A stretch of DNA of 5,270 bases, taken from contig JBBDNZ010000076.1 of NCBI GenBank assembly GCA_040877285.1, forward strand, positions 1 through 5,270. The letters are read 5' to 3'. The DNA comes from CANKHA01 sp040877285. GTDB taxonomy: Bacteria > Pseudomonadota > Alphaproteobacteria > Rhizobiales > Xanthobacteraceae. The stretch's first letter is position 1, and each line of letters begins with the position of its first letter. Of the stretch, positions 5,038-5,270 are shown in pieces. The translations under genes were made by a program, and so were the position numbers. The notes under the pieces are model-generated. The model made no database searches. It was given only the letters and a program-made list of their open reading frames with translations, and was not told where the DNA came from.

Positions 5038-5056
5038 TCCTGTAGTAGCTACAGGA
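5038..5056. promoter_or_regulatory. MerR operator palindrome
   Basis: TCCTGTAG (5038-5045) and CTACAGGA (5049-5056) are perfect 8-bp arms around the 3-bp centre TAG. The dyad sits between the -35 and -10 boxes of the merT promoter, as in known mer operators, though the half-site differs from the Tn501 GTAC-type arms. MerR would bind here to repress and, with Hg(II), activate merTPFA. Because it also overlaps the merR upstream region, it should regulate merR itself. Confidence 0.75.
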
Positions 5057-5057
5057 G
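5053..5057 (+). promoter_or_regulatory. merR ribosome binding site lying inside the operator arm
   Basis: AGGAG (5053-5057) ends 8 nt before ATG 5066 and selects that start over the in-frame ATGs at 5072 and 5108. Four of its five bases belong to the right arm of the operator palindrome, so operator and translation signal share sequence. Confidence 0.55.
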
Positions 5058-5065
5058 CAAGCCCT

Positions 5066-5270
5066 ATGCCAATGCGCCCGATCACAGATTCGCGAGCCGA
5101 GGGGTTGATGATTGGTGAGCTTTCTCGCCGGACCGGCGTGCACATCGAGACGATCCGGTACTACGAGAAGATCAAGATGCTGCCGGCTCCGCCACGCACC
5201 GCAGGAGGCCGCCGCGTCTACGGACCGGTCGAGACCCGCACACTCACCTTCATTCGGCGAGCGCGGGAAC
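5066..5270 (+). CDS. merR: MerR-family transcriptional regulator (3' partial, cut by window end)
   Basis: The first 68 residues are visible. They contain the MerR winged helix-turn-helix: MIGELSRRTGVHIETIRYYEK (15-35), with the family's ETIRYYE recognition helix, followed by the wing RTAGGRRVYG (44-53) and the start of the next helix (TLTFIRRARE). The dimerisation helix and metal-binding cysteines lie beyond the window, so Hg(II) specificity is inferred from the divergent merTPFA operon and the shared operator, not seen. The start at 5066 is supported by AGGAG 8 nt upstream. It gives about 14 residues before the HTH, as in Tn501 MerR, which also has a short leader. Expected to bind the palindrome at 5038-5056. 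Confidence 0.9.
   Translation, partial: MPMRPITDSRAEGLMIGELSRRTGVHIETIRYYEKIKMLPAPPRTAGGRRVYGPVETRTLTFIRRARE

Larger units (their letters stand above)
5030..5060 (-). promoter_or_regulatory. MerR-type promoter of the merTPFA operon (19-bp spacer)
   Basis: On the minus strand a -35 box TTGCTC (5060-5055) and a -10 box TACATC (5035-5030) are separated by exactly 19 bp. The Tn501 mer promoter has the same geometry (TTGACT, 19 bp, TAAGGT). The over-long spacer is the hallmark of MerR-family promoters, in which the activator untwists DNA to realign the boxes. The operator palindrome fills the spacer. Boxes are only partial matches to consensus, as expected for such promoters. Transcription should start near 5023. 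Confidence 0.75.

Overview
The window reads as high-GC alphaproteobacterial DNA, most likely from the Rhizobiales and possibly Bradyrhizobium or a close relative. This rests on overall base composition, the style of the YfcG-like glutathione transferase and the short Sel1 protein, and the form of the mer genes. Genus is an inference; there is no rRNA or other marker to confirm it.

Layout. (1) Positions 1-44 hold the lysine-rich C-terminal tail of a gene that starts outside the window. (2) Positions 45-551 contain no convincing gene but are rich in inverted repeats. The strongest is a perfect 15-bp inverted repeat (164-178 / 288-302) enclosing nested smaller stems, one capped by a GNRA-type tetraloop, with a terminator-like hairpin at 343-361. 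I propose this as a candidate structured RNA. (3) 552-1325 (+) is a YfcG/YghU-type (Nu-class) glutathione transferase with an extra basic N-terminal tail. (4) 1326-1606 is non-coding, with a tight series of palindromes at 1433-1473. (5) 1607-1909 (+) is a 100-residue Sel1-repeat protein. (6) 1910-2072 is a partly AT-rich gap between convergent genes and marks the edge of the mercury module. (7) 2073-4997 (-) is a five-gene operon, read right to left: merT, merP, merF, merA and a four-helix membrane protein of unknown function. (8) 4998-5065 is a compact divergent control region with a 19-bp-spacer MerR-type promoter and an 8+3+8 operator palindrome. (9) 5066-5270 (+) is the 5' end of merR, cut by the window edge.

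How the genes work together. By established knowledge of mer systems, MerP captures Hg(II) in the periplasm with a cysteine pair. MerT and MerF carry it across the inner membrane through cysteine pairs, and MerA reduces it to volatile Hg(0) with NADPH. MerR holds the T-P-F-A promoter off, or on when Hg(II) is bound. This MerA is a core enzyme without the N-terminal metal-binding domain, but it begins with a vicinal Cys-Cys. No organomercurial lyase (merB), merC, merD or merE is visible, so the window supports inorganic mercury resistance only. The mer operon is well described in general. The less familiar parts are the last operon gene, the candidate RNA near the left end, and the arrangement of the merT/merR control region.
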